DNA of 64,000 nt from Clostridia bacterium. GTDB taxonomy: Bacteria; Bacillota; Clostridia; Oscillospirales; Acutalibacteraceae. Positions 24,472 through 32,540 of this stretch are shown here, piece by piece. Under the pieces are notes generated by a model. That model had not been told where the DNA came from, made no database searches, and saw only the letters and a list, made by a program, of their open reading frames with translations. The stretch covers positions 21,554-85,553 of the forward strand of contig JAFQWA010000004.1 of assembly GCA_017407705.1 (NCBI GenBank), written 5' to 3'. Position numbers and translations under genes: made by a program. How positions within the stretch are numbered: the first letter of the stretch is position 1; the number at the start of each line of letters is the position of its first letter.

Positions 24472-24600
24472 GGCTCCCTCTGACGAGGGAGCTGTCGAAA
24501 CCGTAGGTTTTGACTGAGGGAGAGAATGGGGATCTATGTTGTTTTCTCTCCCTCCGTCTTTTTGCTTTGCAAAAATCCACCTCCCTCGTCAGAGGGAGGC
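24472..24600. mobile_element. MITE-like element with terminal inverted repeats
   Basis: GGCTCCCTCTGACGAGGGAG at the left end and its near-complement ending CAGAGGGAGGC at the right end share a perfect 16-bp core (TCCCTCTGACGAGGGA). An inner pair CTGAGGGAGAGA and TCTCTCCCTC is also inverted. Total about 129 bp without a credible gene. A degraded relative is at 62676-62735. A transposase source is not in the window. Confidence 0.6.
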
Positions 24601-24624
24601 TTGGACACATTCAGCCCTTTTATT

Positions 24625-25062
24625 TTAAAACAACCCTACCAACACCAGCACTAAGCCGTAAACAAAGGCGGCAACAACGCCATAGGCGATTACCGGCCCT
24701 GCAATAGAAAACAGCTTTGCACCAATACCCAGTATATGCCCCTCTGCTTTAAACTCAATGGCGGGTGAGGACATGGCATTTGCAAAGCCCGTAATGGGTA
24801 CCAGCGTACCCGCACCTGCAAACTTTGCTATTTTCTGATACCAGGTAAGTCCCGTTAAAATAATGGAAATGCCGATCAGCGTTATGGACACCGCCATACT
24901 GGCCTCGGTCTTTTCAAGTCCTGCACGGCCGTACAGCTCCATAAAAATCTGCCCTATCAGACAAATCGTTCCACCCACCCAAAAAGCGTTTATGCAATCC
25001 AGCATCACCTTAGAGCCCGGTGATGTTTTTTTAGTTAACTCAGAGTATTCCTTGTTTGTCAC
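24625..25062 (-). CDS. spoVAC: Stage V sporulation protein AC-type (SpoVAC/SpoVAE family)
   Basis: About 145 residues if translation starts at the GTG at 25062, which follows GAAAGG by eight bases and gives the usual TNKEYSELTKKTSPGSKV beginning. Four membrane helices; family signature FAGAGTLVPITGFANAMSSP and AIEFKAEGHILGIGAKLF. SpoVA proteins form the channel that moves dipicolinic acid into the forespore and out at germination. The N-terminal PGSKVMLDCINAFWVGG and IGQ region fits SpoVAC better than SpoVAE. spoVAD and spoVAE are not adjacent, so it stands alone here. Confidence 0.87.
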   Translation of the reverse strand: MTNKEYSELTKKTSPGSKVMLDCINAFWVGGTICLIGQIFMELYGRAGLEKTEASMAVSITLIGISIILTGLTWYQKIAKFAGAGTLVPITGFANAMSSPAIEFKAEGHILGIGAKLFSIAGPVIAYGVVAAFVYGLVLVLVGLF

Positions 25063-25146
25063 AAAATCAAACCTTTCAATTTTTATATACATATTTTTCA
25101 CAACCCAATCAACAATATACATATAACAAAAAATCGGGGTGGGAAA

Positions 25147-25839
25147 ATGACTCATAATCTTATAAAAATCGAAAACGTGTATAAAATCTACAACAGAGGC
25201 GAAAACGAGGTACGTGCTTTAAACGGCGTGTCGGTGACGGTGGATAAAGGCGAATTTGTGGCAATAACGGGACATTCCGGCTCGGGCAAATCTACCCTTA
25301 TGAACATTTTAGGCTGTTTGGACCTGCCCGATGAGGGTGACTATTATTTAGATAACACCAACGTTAAACTGTTAAACGAGAAAAAGCTTTCTCAGATAAG
25401 AAGTGAGAAAATCGGGTTTGTGTTTCAGGGGTTTAACCTTATCCCAACCCTCACCGCCCTGGAAAACGTGGAGCTGCCTATGATGTATATGGGAATGAGT
25501 CAGAAGCGGCGACGTCAGTTGGCGTTGGCGGCACTGCAACGAGTGGGACTCAGCAAACGCCTTAACCACAAGCCCTGCGAAATGTCGGGCGGACAGCAGC
25601 AGCGTGTGGCTATTGCACGGGCTATTGCATCGGGTCCTGAGGTGATACTTGCCGACGAACCCACGGGAAATCTGGACACCGCCACCGGCATTGAGGTGAT
25701 AAATCTGCTTAAAAGTTTGCACGCCGAGGGTAAGACCATAATCCTCATTACCCACGACGAAAAAACCGCTTTAGCCGCAAAACGTCAGATCACCGTTTGC
25801 GACGGAAAAATTGCAAAAAAACAAATGTTTGCTTTTTGA
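25147..25839 (+). CDS. ABC transporter ATP-binding protein (MacB/LolD type), orphan
   Basis: A 230-residue ATPase. Walker [10 protein letters not shown]-loop [20 protein letters not shown], signature [15 protein letters not shown], Walker [13 protein letters not shown] and the switch His in LITHDE are intact. This class works with FtsX-like permeases, but none is adjacent: spoVAC is upstream on the other strand and lexA follows. Either its permease is elsewhere or it serves another system. The RBS is GGTGGG. The last codons overlap the lexA promoter and candidate SOS box. Confidence 0.92.
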   Translation: MTHNLIKIENVYKIYNRGENEVRALNGVSVTVDKGEFVAITGHSGSGKSTLMNILGCLDLPDEGDYYLDNTNVKLLNEKKLSQIRSEKIGFVFQGFNLIPTLTALENVELPMMYMGMSQKRRRQLALAALQRVGLSKRLNHKPCEMSGGQQQRVAIARAIASGPEVILADEPTGNLDTATGIEVINLLKSLHAEGKTIILITHDEKTALAAKRQITVCDGKIAKKQMFAF

Positions 25840-25857
25840 TAAGTTATGTGTTATAAT
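25819..25857 (+). promoter_or_regulatory. lexA promoter with a possible LexA box
   Basis: TTGCTT (25829-25834) and TATAAT (25852-25857) are 17 bp apart. AAACAAATGTTT (25819-25830) has the AACnnnnGTT form of Gram-positive LexA sites and overlaps the -35, which would allow autorepression. The outer bases of the GAACnnnnGTTC consensus are not matched, so this is tentative. Confidence 0.45.
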
Positions 25858-25893
25858 AAGCATATCAGAATTTTGGTCGGAGGAGATTTGCTT

Positions 25894-26478
25894 ATGTTAA
25901 CACAAAATCAGCAAAAGGTTTTTGACTTTTTAAAAGAGAAAATTCAAGAGTCTATTCCTCCCACAGTAAGGGAAATTTGTGAGGCCTGCGGTATTAAATC
26001 CACCTCTACGGTCCACGGCATTTTAAACGCCTTAGAGCAGCAGGGTCTTATCAGCCGTGATGCTCAGAACGCCCGTGCTATTCATATTGTGGGTGCCGCC
26101 AGAACAGTGCAGGTACCAATTTTAGGCAGAGTCACTGCAGGTATGCCTATACTGGCAGTGGAGCAGATCGAGGACTATATCCCCTTCACCGCCCGAATTT
26201 CATCGGATAAAGAGCTGTTTGCTTTGCGTGTTGTGGGTGAAAGTATGATAAAAGCCGGTATTTTAGACGGTGATTTGGTTGTGTGTGAAAGAGCTCAGAC
26301 TGCGGACGACGGTCAGATAGTTGTGGCTATGATAGACGATGAAGCCACTGTAAAGCGACTGTACCGTGAGAAGTTTGGTGTAAGGCTGCAGCCGGAGAAT
26401 GACGCTTTTGACCCCATTTACGCCGCTGAGGTAACGATTTTGGGTAAGGTCATCGCAAGTATAAGAAATTATCAGTAA
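25894..26478 (+). CDS. lexA: LexA repressor
   Basis: About 194 residues from the ATG at 25894, seven bases after GGAGGAG. The N-terminal winged helix (VFDFLKEKIQES, PPTVREICEACGIKSTSTVH) binds SOS boxes. The C-terminal S24 peptidase domain has the autocleavage bond Ala82-Gly83 in VTAGMP, the nucleophile Ser117 in VGESMIKAGI and the general base Lys154 in EATVKRL. It represses DNA-damage genes until RecA-stimulated self-cleavage. Single gene. Confidence 0.96.
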   Translation: MLTQNQQKVFDFLKEKIQESIPPTVREICEACGIKSTSTVHGILNALEQQGLISRDAQNARAIHIVGAARTVQVPILGRVTAGMPILAVEQIEDYIPFTARISSDKELFALRVVGESMIKAGILDGDLVVCERAQTADDGQIVVAMIDDEATVKRLYREKFGVRLQPENDAFDPIYAAEVTILGKVIASIRNYQ

Positions 26479-26482
26479 TATT

Positions 26483-26788
26483 AAAACTTCCGACAAAAGG
26501 GAGTTGCGGTTAGGGATAAATTGCCTTAAAAGGGGAATTTTTGCGGTCTAATGCGTTAAAAAGTCGCGGTATGCGTCAGCATTACCGCGGTTTTTTGCCT
26601 TTTATCCCATCAAAAATTTTCCCTTTTAAGGTGCAAAGCAGTTTTGTAAGAATAAATTTGTTATGATTTCGAAGTCGAGGAAATGCAGAAATACTTTGTG
26701 TCTTTCAAATTTTCTCGACAAGAAAGAATACAAATTTATCTGAAAAACCTAATTCTCCCTAATCGCAACTCCCCAAATCGGAAGTTTT
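26483..26788. mobile_element. Structured ~306-bp element with 34-bp terminal inverted repeats
   Basis: The left end (26483-26516, AAAACTTCCGA...GGGAGTTGCG...) and the complement of the right end (26756-26788) match over about 34 bases except a short central stretch. Inside are a second inverted repeat (CCTTAAAAGGGG near 26524 against the CCCTTTTAAGG near 26629), a terminator-like CGCGGTA/TACCGCG hairpin followed by TTTTTT, and a GTCGAG/CTCGAC pair. No coding sequence is credible. It begins 5 bp after the lexA stop and its right end supplies the -35 of the next promoter. MITE or structured RNA are both possible. Confidence 0.6.
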
Positions 26789-26816
26789 TGCTTTTTTATG
26801 AAATATGTGGTATTAT
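26788..26816 (+). promoter_or_regulatory. Promoter of the methionine-synthase genes
   Basis: TTGCTT (26788-26793) and TATTAT (26811-26816) are 17 bp apart; the -35 coincides with the right end of the structured element. No SAM, cobalamin or T-box leader can be recognised before the start codon. Confidence 0.55.
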
Positions 26817-26848
26817 ATTTTTTAGAAAAATTATAGGTGGAATTAAAA

Positions 26849-28558
26849 TTGAACAAAACTATTATTTTTGACGGTGCTTTCGGCACGTATATCTCCTCTA
26901 TGGGATTAAATCTAAGCTTTCCCGAAGAGGCAAATATCTTGTATCCCAACAAGGTAACCGAGATACATAAGGAATACATTGCCGCCGGTGCTACCGCCAT
27001 AAAAACCAATACCTTCGGGGCTAATCCTAACAACATAGAGCAGTCTGACCGTTTGGTGCAGATATTAAAAAGTGGCTACCGACTTGCTGAAAAAGCCGCA
27101 GGGGAAAACGTTTTGGTGTTTGCGGATATGGGTCCTATCTCAGGGGAAAACGCCCTTTCGGATTACATTTTCATAGCAGATACCTTTATAAGCTGCAACG
27201 CTAAAAACTTTCTTATAGAAACTCTCACAGATATGGACACGGTAAGTGAGGTAATTGCCTACATAAAAGGTAAAGTGAAGGATGCTTTTATCATAACCTC
27301 CTTTGCTGTAGGTCAGGACGGTTACAGCCGCAGCGGTAACTACTATCTGTCTTTGTTTGATGAGGCAATAAAAGCAGGTGCCGATTATGTGGGACTTAAC
27401 TGCGTTTGCGGTCCTGCCCACATCTTAAACCTGCTCAAACAAACAGACACCCATAAATACAACCTTTGTGCTATGCCTAACTCGGGATATCCCGGTATGC
27501 AAAACCAACGTACTGTTTATATCGACAACCCCGAATACTTCTCCAATAAATTGTCTGAGATATATTCTCTGGGCGTGAAGGCTGTGGGTGGTTGCTGTGG
27601 CACCACACCCCGTCATATTGAGATGTTTACCCGTTTGATAAAGGGTGCTGTTCCCACTGCTAAGACAGTGAGTGAGCAAAAGGCAAAGACTCAGCCTGTT
27701 TTTACCGCCTGTTCCTTTGACAAGCCCTTTATTGCAGTAGAACTTGCCGCTCCCGTTGATACAGATTGTGAATACATTTTATCTGCGGCGAAGGAAGTAA
27801 AGTCTGCAGGTGCCGATTTTGTGACTATCCCCGACTCACCCTTGGGAAAAACCCGAGCAAACAGCTTTATGATCTCATCACTTATCCGTAGGACTGTGCA
27901 GATTGAGGTAATTCCGCATATTTGCTGCAGAGATAAAAATCAGATTGCCATAAAAGGCGACCTGATAGGTGCAAACATAGAGGGTGTTAAAAACATTCTT
28001 GCCATTACCGGTGACGCCATTGGTGAGGCAGACCGCAGTACTGCTAAAAACGTGTTTGGTTTTAACTCATTAAAGCTGATTTCGTTTATAAATCAATTAA
28101 ACCAAACGGTGTTTGCCCATAAGCCCTACGGCATCTGTGCCGCTTTGAATATCAACGCCGTTAATTTCGACGCTGAGTTAAAACGTGCTCATAAAAAAGT
28201 GGAAAACGGTGCGGTTTGCCTGTTTACTCAGCCTATATTTACTGAGCAAAATGTTGAAAACTATAAAAAGGCAAAGCGTGAGCTTAACTGCAAGATTGCT
28301 GTGGGCATTATGCCCTTGGCAGGATACAAAAACGCCTTGTTTTTGAACAACGAGGTGGCGGGAATCGAGATTCCTCAAAGCATTATTGACTCTCTTAAAG
28401 ATAAAGATGCCGATGAAGTAAAAGACATCTGCATTGACTACGCTAAGACCATTATTGATAAAATAAAAGACGGGTGTGACGGTTATTATATTATGACACC
28501 ACTAAAAAAGACCCAACTTTCCGTTGAACTGATAAAGTATATAAAGGAGAATATGTAA
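26849..28558 (+). CDS. Homocysteine methyltransferase / methylenetetrahydrofolate reductase fusion
   Basis: About 569 residues from the TTG at 26849, eight bases after AGGTGG. Residues ~1-280 are the homocysteine-binding barrel of MetH/BHMT: FDGAFGTYISSMG start and the zinc cysteines in VGLNCVCG and AVGGCCGTTPRHIEMF. Residues ~290-569 are a MetF-like barrel (IAVELAAPVDTDCEYIL, ILAITGDAIGEADRS, LFTQPIF). One chain thus makes 5-methyl-THF and provides the acceptor site for methionine synthesis. The pterin-binding domain is the next gene; cobalamin-binding and reactivation domains are not in the window. Confidence 0.9.
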   Translation: MNKTIIFDGAFGTYISSMGLNLSFPEEANILYPNKVTEIHKEYIAAGATAIKTNTFGANPNNIEQSDRLVQILKSGYRLAEKAAGENVLVFADMGPISGENALSDYIFIADTFISCNAKNFLIETLTDMDTVSEVIAYIKGKVKDAFIITSFAVGQDGYSRSGNYYLSLFDEAIKAGADYVGLNCVCGPAHILNLLKQTDTHKYNLCAMPNSGYPGMQNQRTVYIDNPEYFSNKLSEIYSLGVKAVGGCCGTTPRHIEMFTRLIKGAVPTAKTVSEQKAKTQPVFTACSFDKPFIAVELAAPVDTDCEYILSAAKEVKSAGADFVTIPDSPLGKTRANSFMISSLIRRTVQIEVIPHICCRDKNQIAIKGDLIGANIEGVKNILAITGDAIGEADRSTAKNVFGFNSLKLISFINQLNQTVFAHKPYGICAALNINAVNFDAELKRAHKKVENGAVCLFTQPIFTEQNVENYKKAKRELNCKIAVGIMPLAGYKNALFLNNEVAGIEIPQSIIDSLKDKDADEVKDICIDYAKTIIDKIKDGCDGYYIMTPLKKTQLSVELIKYIKENM

Positions 28559-29341
28559 ATGATAATAATAGGCGAAAAGCTTAACAGCTCCATACCCAAA
28601 ACCCTTGCTGCATTAACTGAGCATAATGAACAGTTTATTGTTGATACCATAAAAAGTCAGGCTGATAACGGCGCTGACTATATCGACATCAACACCGCCC
28701 TGACAGGTGATGATGAAATAAAAAATATGAAATGGATAATCGAGCTTACCAAAGCAAACTGCTCCTGCGGTATTGTTTTGGACTCTCCTAACCCTCAGGT
28801 GATTATGGAGTGTCTGCCCTTGTGCAACGGCAGAAAGGTGATAGTAAATTCCATTACCCTTTCGGATAAATACGACCGGCTTATCAGCGCTGTAAAAGAG
28901 TGTGGCGCAGGAGTTATCTGTCTGCCCATTTCCGACGGTAGAATACCTGCTGATGCAGAGAGTCGTTTTGAAAATGCAGCTAAAATGATCGAGAAGCTGC
29001 AAAGTGTGGGTATTGCCCCTGAAAACATCTATATCGACGTGCTTATTGAAGCGGTTGCCACCAATCAGGATGCCGCTGCAACTACCTTAAAAACCGTTGC
29101 TATGCTTACAAAGGAGTATAAGGACGTAAACACCGTTTGCGGCCTTTCCAACGTTTCCTTCGGACTTCCCTGCCGTGCAAAGCTTAACAGTGCGTTTTTG
29201 TCAATGCTTATGTCAGCAGGACTTAAAGCGGCTATTTTAGACGCTGCATCTGCAAGCATTGCTGATACTGTATGTATTGCCAACGCACTGCTGGGTGAAG
29301 ATGAATACTGTATGGATTACATCACCCGTTTCAGGAGCTGA
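28559..29341 (+). CDS. Methyltetrahydrofolate-binding (pterin-binding) methyltransferase domain protein
   Basis: A 260-residue TIM barrel: MIIIGEKLNSSIPKTLAAL, ADYIDINTAL and TVCGLSNVSFGLPCRAKLNS are the pterin-binding motifs shared by MetH domain 2 and the acetogen methyltransferase AcsE. The start codon is directly after the upstream stop, with AAAGGAGA within the end of that gene. It would transfer the methyl group of methyl-THF to a corrinoid protein. With the upstream gene it reconstitutes the first half of a B12-dependent methionine synthase as separate proteins. Its 3' end overlaps spoIIP by 11 bp in convergent orientation. Confidence 0.88.
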   Translation: MIIIGEKLNSSIPKTLAALTEHNEQFIVDTIKSQADNGADYIDINTALTGDDEIKNMKWIIELTKANCSCGIVLDSPNPQVIMECLPLCNGRKVIVNSITLSDKYDRLISAVKECGAGVICLPISDGRIPADAESRFENAAKMIEKLQSVGIAPENIYIDVLIEAVATNQDAAATTLKTVAMLTKEYKDVNTVCGLSNVSFGLPCRAKLNSAFLSMLMSAGLKAAILDAASASIADTVCIANALLGEDEYCMDYITRFRS

Positions 29342-30437
29342 CCTCTAACTCACTGAGCACCTTAACCAGTGCTTTTCCCACCAGCTCACCGCTGTAAATT
29401 GCCTGCTCCAACGTGTTTGCCTCACTGCCCATTTCAATTAAAATGGAGCCGCAGTTTAAATCGTGGTTATACTTTTTAGACACGAAATACATTGGCCTTG
29501 CAAGGTTTTTATACATCTTCTCACAGGTCTGCTGCAGTCTTATGGCAAAACGGAAGTTTTTTCGCCAATTAGGGTATGATGTCACCGAGCCTGACTGACA
29601 GCCGGTGGCAATCATTATCTGTGCCGCAGACTTGCCGTTTATGGTGGCACTGGGCTTTATTTTGGTACCGTCATTTTGAGTAATGGCGTCACGGTGGATA
29701 TCCAACACCACGTCAATGGACGGATATTTTTTCAGATAGCTTTGAATTGTTACTCTGGCTCGGTCATAGGAGCCGTTGTAGGACGTTTGATCGTGCAGAG
29801 TTTTATCGTGGATGGTGGTGATGTTTGCCGCCTCTAACTGCTTTGCAATCTCAGCCCCCACCCTCACCACGTTTTTGCTTTTATCGGTGGTGCGTGATGA
29901 CCAACTGCTTTTATAGGTGCCATCACTTTCGGGGAAATACCCTTCGGTGCCGTGGGTGTGGATAATAAGCACCTGAGGTTTTTCGTTTTTATAAATTTCA
30001 ATTTCGGGAGCGATCTTTAATTCCTTGGCAAGGTCCACCGACACTCCTGTTTTGTTGCTGATATGCAGATCGGTTATGCTTAAATTAGCGCCGCCAACAC
30101 CGATAGTTTGTGTGTAGATCTTACCTGCCGCATCGGAAGACGCCGCCACAGTTTTGTTAGTGGCTTTGGCAGTGGTGGACTCAATTTTTTTGGTGGTGGC
30201 GGTAACCTTATCTGCTTTTTGTGTGGCGGCTACCGTGGTGGTTTGCGCCTGGGTAGGTGCTGATACCATAACGGCTTCGGGCAAGGCAGCGGCAGCGTAA
30301 AAGCTGCCAAGCTTTTGGGCGGTATATTTTACCGGCTGCTCAAAATGGCTGCGTTGGGAAAATAAAAACGTTGCTAAAGCAAAGCACAGCACACATATTA
30401 CAGGTTTTTTGAAATTATATTTTGTTATTCTTCTCAC
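29331..30437 (-). CDS. spoIIP: Stage II sporulation protein P
   Basis: A 368-residue protein from a GTG start. One N-terminal membrane anchor (VICVLCFALATFLFS), a T/A-rich linker, then the catalytic amidase/endopeptidase domain: LIIHTHGTEGYFPESDGTY, VLDIHRDA, MIATGCQSG and SILIEMGSEANTLEQA. SpoIIP cleaves peptidoglycan during forespore engulfment, together with SpoIID and SpoIIM. It is expected to be sigma-E dependent. Convergent 11-bp overlap with the upstream-facing methyltransferase gene; no terminator between them. Confidence 0.95.
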   Translation of the reverse strand: MRRITKYNFKKPVICVLCFALATFLFSQRSHFEQPVKYTAQKLGSFYAAAALPEAVMVSAPTQAQTTTVAATQKADKVTATTKKIESTTAKATNKTVAASSDAAGKIYTQTIGVGGANLSITDLHISNKTGVSVDLAKELKIAPEIEIYKNEKPQVLIIHTHGTEGYFPESDGTYKSSWSSRTTDKSKNVVRVGAEIAKQLEAANITTIHDKTLHDQTSYNGSYDRARVTIQSYLKKYPSIDVVLDIHRDAITQNDGTKIKPSATINGKSAAQIMIATGCQSGSVTSYPNWRKNFRFAIRLQQTCEKMYKNLARPMYFVSKKYNHDLNCGSILIEMGSEANTLEQAIYSGELVGKALVKVLSELEVSS

Positions 30438-30499
30438 TTTACCACCGCCGTAGGTTTCAAATTTTATACATTATAAATTATGAAAAAGGGGTAGATTTT

Positions 30500-31015
30500 A
30501 TGAAAAAACTGTTGGTGATAATTGACTGTCAGAAGGATTTTGTCAGCGGCTCACTGGGTTTTGACGGTGCTGATAAAATTATGGACAATATTGTTAAAAA
30601 GGCCGAAAGCTTTGACGGTGATATTGCCTTTACCATGGACACTCATTCATCGGAATATAAGGATACCCGTGAGGGTAAAAATCTGCCCGTTATCCACTGC
30701 CAGAAAGGGACTGAGGGTTGGCAGATAGTAGATAAGCTGCAGAAATTCACTGAAAATGCAGTTGTTTTTGAGAAGCAAACCTTTGGCTCCTACGACTTTT
30801 TGGAGTTCTTGAAAAAATCTCAGTACGACCAGATAACACTTACCGGTGTTGTAACGAATATTTGCGTTATATCCAACGCTGTAATGGCGTTAACCGCTCT
30901 GCCCTATGCTGAAATAATCGTTGATGCTGCTTGCGTGGGCGGCGGTGATGACGTTACTGCTCAAAAGGCACTGGACGTTATGGAATCTATCCACATAAAG
31001 GTGATAAACAGATGA
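30500..31015 (+). CDS. Cysteine hydrolase, isochorismatase/nicotinamidase-like
   Basis: About 171 residues from the ATG at 30500 after AAAGGGG. Catalytic triad positions of the family are visible: Asp in LVIIDCQKDFVSG, Lys in VFEKQTFGSY and Cys in TGVVTNICVISNA. The FTMDTHSSEY segment occupies the metal-binding position of nicotinamidase but lacks part of the usual DxHPxxH pattern. The stop overlaps the start of an NAD(P)HX dehydratase gene, which supports a role in pyridine-nucleotide salvage; another amide substrate is possible. Confidence 0.85.
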   Translation: MKKLLVIIDCQKDFVSGSLGFDGADKIMDNIVKKAESFDGDIAFTMDTHSSEYKDTREGKNLPVIHCQKGTEGWQIVDKLQKFTENAVVFEKQTFGSYDFLEFLKKSQYDQITLTGVVTNICVISNAVMALTALPYAEIIVDAACVGGGDDVTAQKALDVMESIHIKVINR

Positions 31016-31872
31016 ACATTGAGCTTATAACTCCACAGAGTGCCTTTTCGGTTTTCAAAAAGCGTGATGACCTGGCAAATAAGGGTGATTTTGGCAAAGC
31101 TATGCTCATTTGCGGCTGTTACGGAATGGCAGGTGCCGCCGTTTTGGCTGCTAAGGCTTGTTTAAAAAGCGGCGTGGGGCTGTGTCAGGTGGTTTGCCCT
31201 GAAGAAATTTATCCTATTGTGGCGGCTTCGGTCCACGAGCCTGTTTTCTTGCCCTTTGATGGAAATATGGACAAGGTGGCAGAGGATATAAATAAGGCTG
31301 ATTGCGTGGTTTTAGGGTGTGGTATGGGTAACACCGATTACACCTTAAATATGCTGAAAACTGCGCTTAAATGCAGCAAAGTGCCCCTTATAATTGACGC
31401 TGATGGCATAAACGTGCTAAGCCAAAACATAGAATTATTACAAGGACACACCTGCCCCTTAGTGCTGACCCCACACCCCGGTGAAATGGCACGTCTTATT
31501 AACACCACTGTGGAGTATGTTCAGCAAAACCGTGTGGCTGTTGCGGTGGAGTTTGCCAAAAAGCATAACGTTATTTTAGTGCTTAAGGGTCATAACACCT
31601 TAATAGCGTTGCCAAGCGGTGAAGTGTTTGTAAATACTTCGGGTAATCCCGGTATGGCGACCGGCGGCAGCGGTGATATGCTCTGCGGCGTTATGGCGGC
31701 GCTTGTTGCACAGAAAATCGCCCTTTCTGATGCAGTGAAGTCAGCGGTGTATATCCACGGCTTAGCAGGAGATCTATCGGCGGCTAAGCTGTCACAGATC
31801 AGCACTACCCCAACAGATATGATAGACTGTCTGCCTATAATTTTTTCGGATATTGAAAGGAGTTTTCAGTAG
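31012..31872 (+). CDS. nnrD: ADP/ATP-dependent NAD(P)H-hydrate dehydratase
   Basis: A 286-residue ribokinase-fold protein: GKAMLICGCYGMAGAAVLAA near the start, LVLTPHPGEMARL, VILVLKGHNTLIA and the anion-hole motif NPGMATGGSGDMLCGVMAAL. It repairs the damaged hydrated forms of NADH and NADPH. The epimerase domain (NnrE) often fused to it is absent, so this is the stand-alone kinase-like half. ATGA overlap with the preceding hydrolase gene indicates coupling. Confidence 0.94.
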   Translation: MNIELITPQSAFSVFKKRDDLANKGDFGKAMLICGCYGMAGAAVLAAKACLKSGVGLCQVVCPEEIYPIVAASVHEPVFLPFDGNMDKVAEDINKADCVVLGCGMGNTDYTLNMLKTALKCSKVPLIIDADGINVLSQNIELLQGHTCPLVLTPHPGEMARLINTTVEYVQQNRVAVAVEFAKKHNVILVLKGHNTLIALPSGEVFVNTSGNPGMATGGSGDMLCGVMAALVAQKIALSDAVKSAVYIHGLAGDLSAAKLSQISTTPTDMIDCLPIIFSDIERSFQ

Positions 31873-32367
31873 TTGAAACGTGCATTTTGCATAATGGCGG
31901 CTATTATGATAGCCCTCTTATCAGGATGTGCAAAGCAAAAGGAAATTGTAACAGTTCCCGTAACGGAAGGGTTAAACTGCAAATTTGATGCCACCTATAA
32001 CGGTATTCAGTTGCAAGGGAATTTGAAAATATCGGAAAATATGCATACGGTAATCAATATTCAGAAGCCCGATGCTTTAAAGGGTATGAAGCTCGAGATA
32101 AACGGCGAAAATATGAAGGTTGCCTATTTAGGACTTACCACCGATCTAAAGCTGTCAGACTCAAAGCAAGGTGCTTTTGCAGGACTTATGGTTTCGGCTT
32201 TGAAAAGTGCGGCGGCTTCGGTGGGGGTTGATGCGCAGCAGACTGATGAGGGCTACGTCTTAAGCGGTAGCTGTGAAATGGGCGATTATACTCTGCTTTT
32301 AGACAAAGCTCTGCACCCGTTACAAATAAAAATGGACTCGCAAAATTTTTGTGTTAATTTTTCGTGA
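31873..32367 (+). CDS. Small lipoprotein of unknown function
   Basis: A 164-residue protein starting at the TTG directly after the previous stop; AGGAG lies about ten bases upstream. A signal peptide with lipobox LLSGC (Cys near residue 19) predicts lipid attachment outside the membrane. The mature part is a beta-rich single domain with repeated hydrophobic strands, in the style of LolA-like or DUF lipid-binding proteins, but no family is recognised. It forms the last gene of the three-gene NAD-related operon, perhaps only by position. Confidence 0.75.
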   Translation: MKRAFCIMAAIMIALLSGCAKQKEIVTVPVTEGLNCKFDATYNGIQLQGNLKISENMHTVINIQKPDALKGMKLEINGENMKVAYLGLTTDLKLSDSKQGAFAGLMVSALKSAAASVGVDAQQTDEGYVLSGSCEMGDYTLLLDKALHPLQIKMDSQNFCVNFS

Positions 32368-32377
32368 TTTTGGATAC

Positions 32378-32408
32378 AAAAGGGTAGGATTTTCCTACCC
32401 TTTTCATT
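32378..32408 (+). terminator. Rho-independent terminator
   Basis: AAAAGGGTAGGA and TCCTACCCTTTT form a 12-bp perfect stem with a TTT-type loop. Confidence 0.92.
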
Positions 32409-32540
32409 TTGCACAAAAAAGCTTATGCAGTTTAGGTCAAGTTGCCCAAACCCACTGTAAATATCTACAAATAGCGATTGACTTTAGTACTATAAAATGA
32501 TAAGGTGAATTTGTACATTATGATAAAAAGGAGTTTTATT

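Noticed and set aside
24510..24707. A 65-residue plus-strand ORF
   Set aside because: It runs through the MITE-like element and antisense to the spoVAC 3' end.
26483..26848. SAM, cobalamin or T-box riboswitch before the methionine genes
   Set aside because: None of the conserved core sequences of these leaders can be found; the structure consists of inverted repeats at both ends, as in a MITE.
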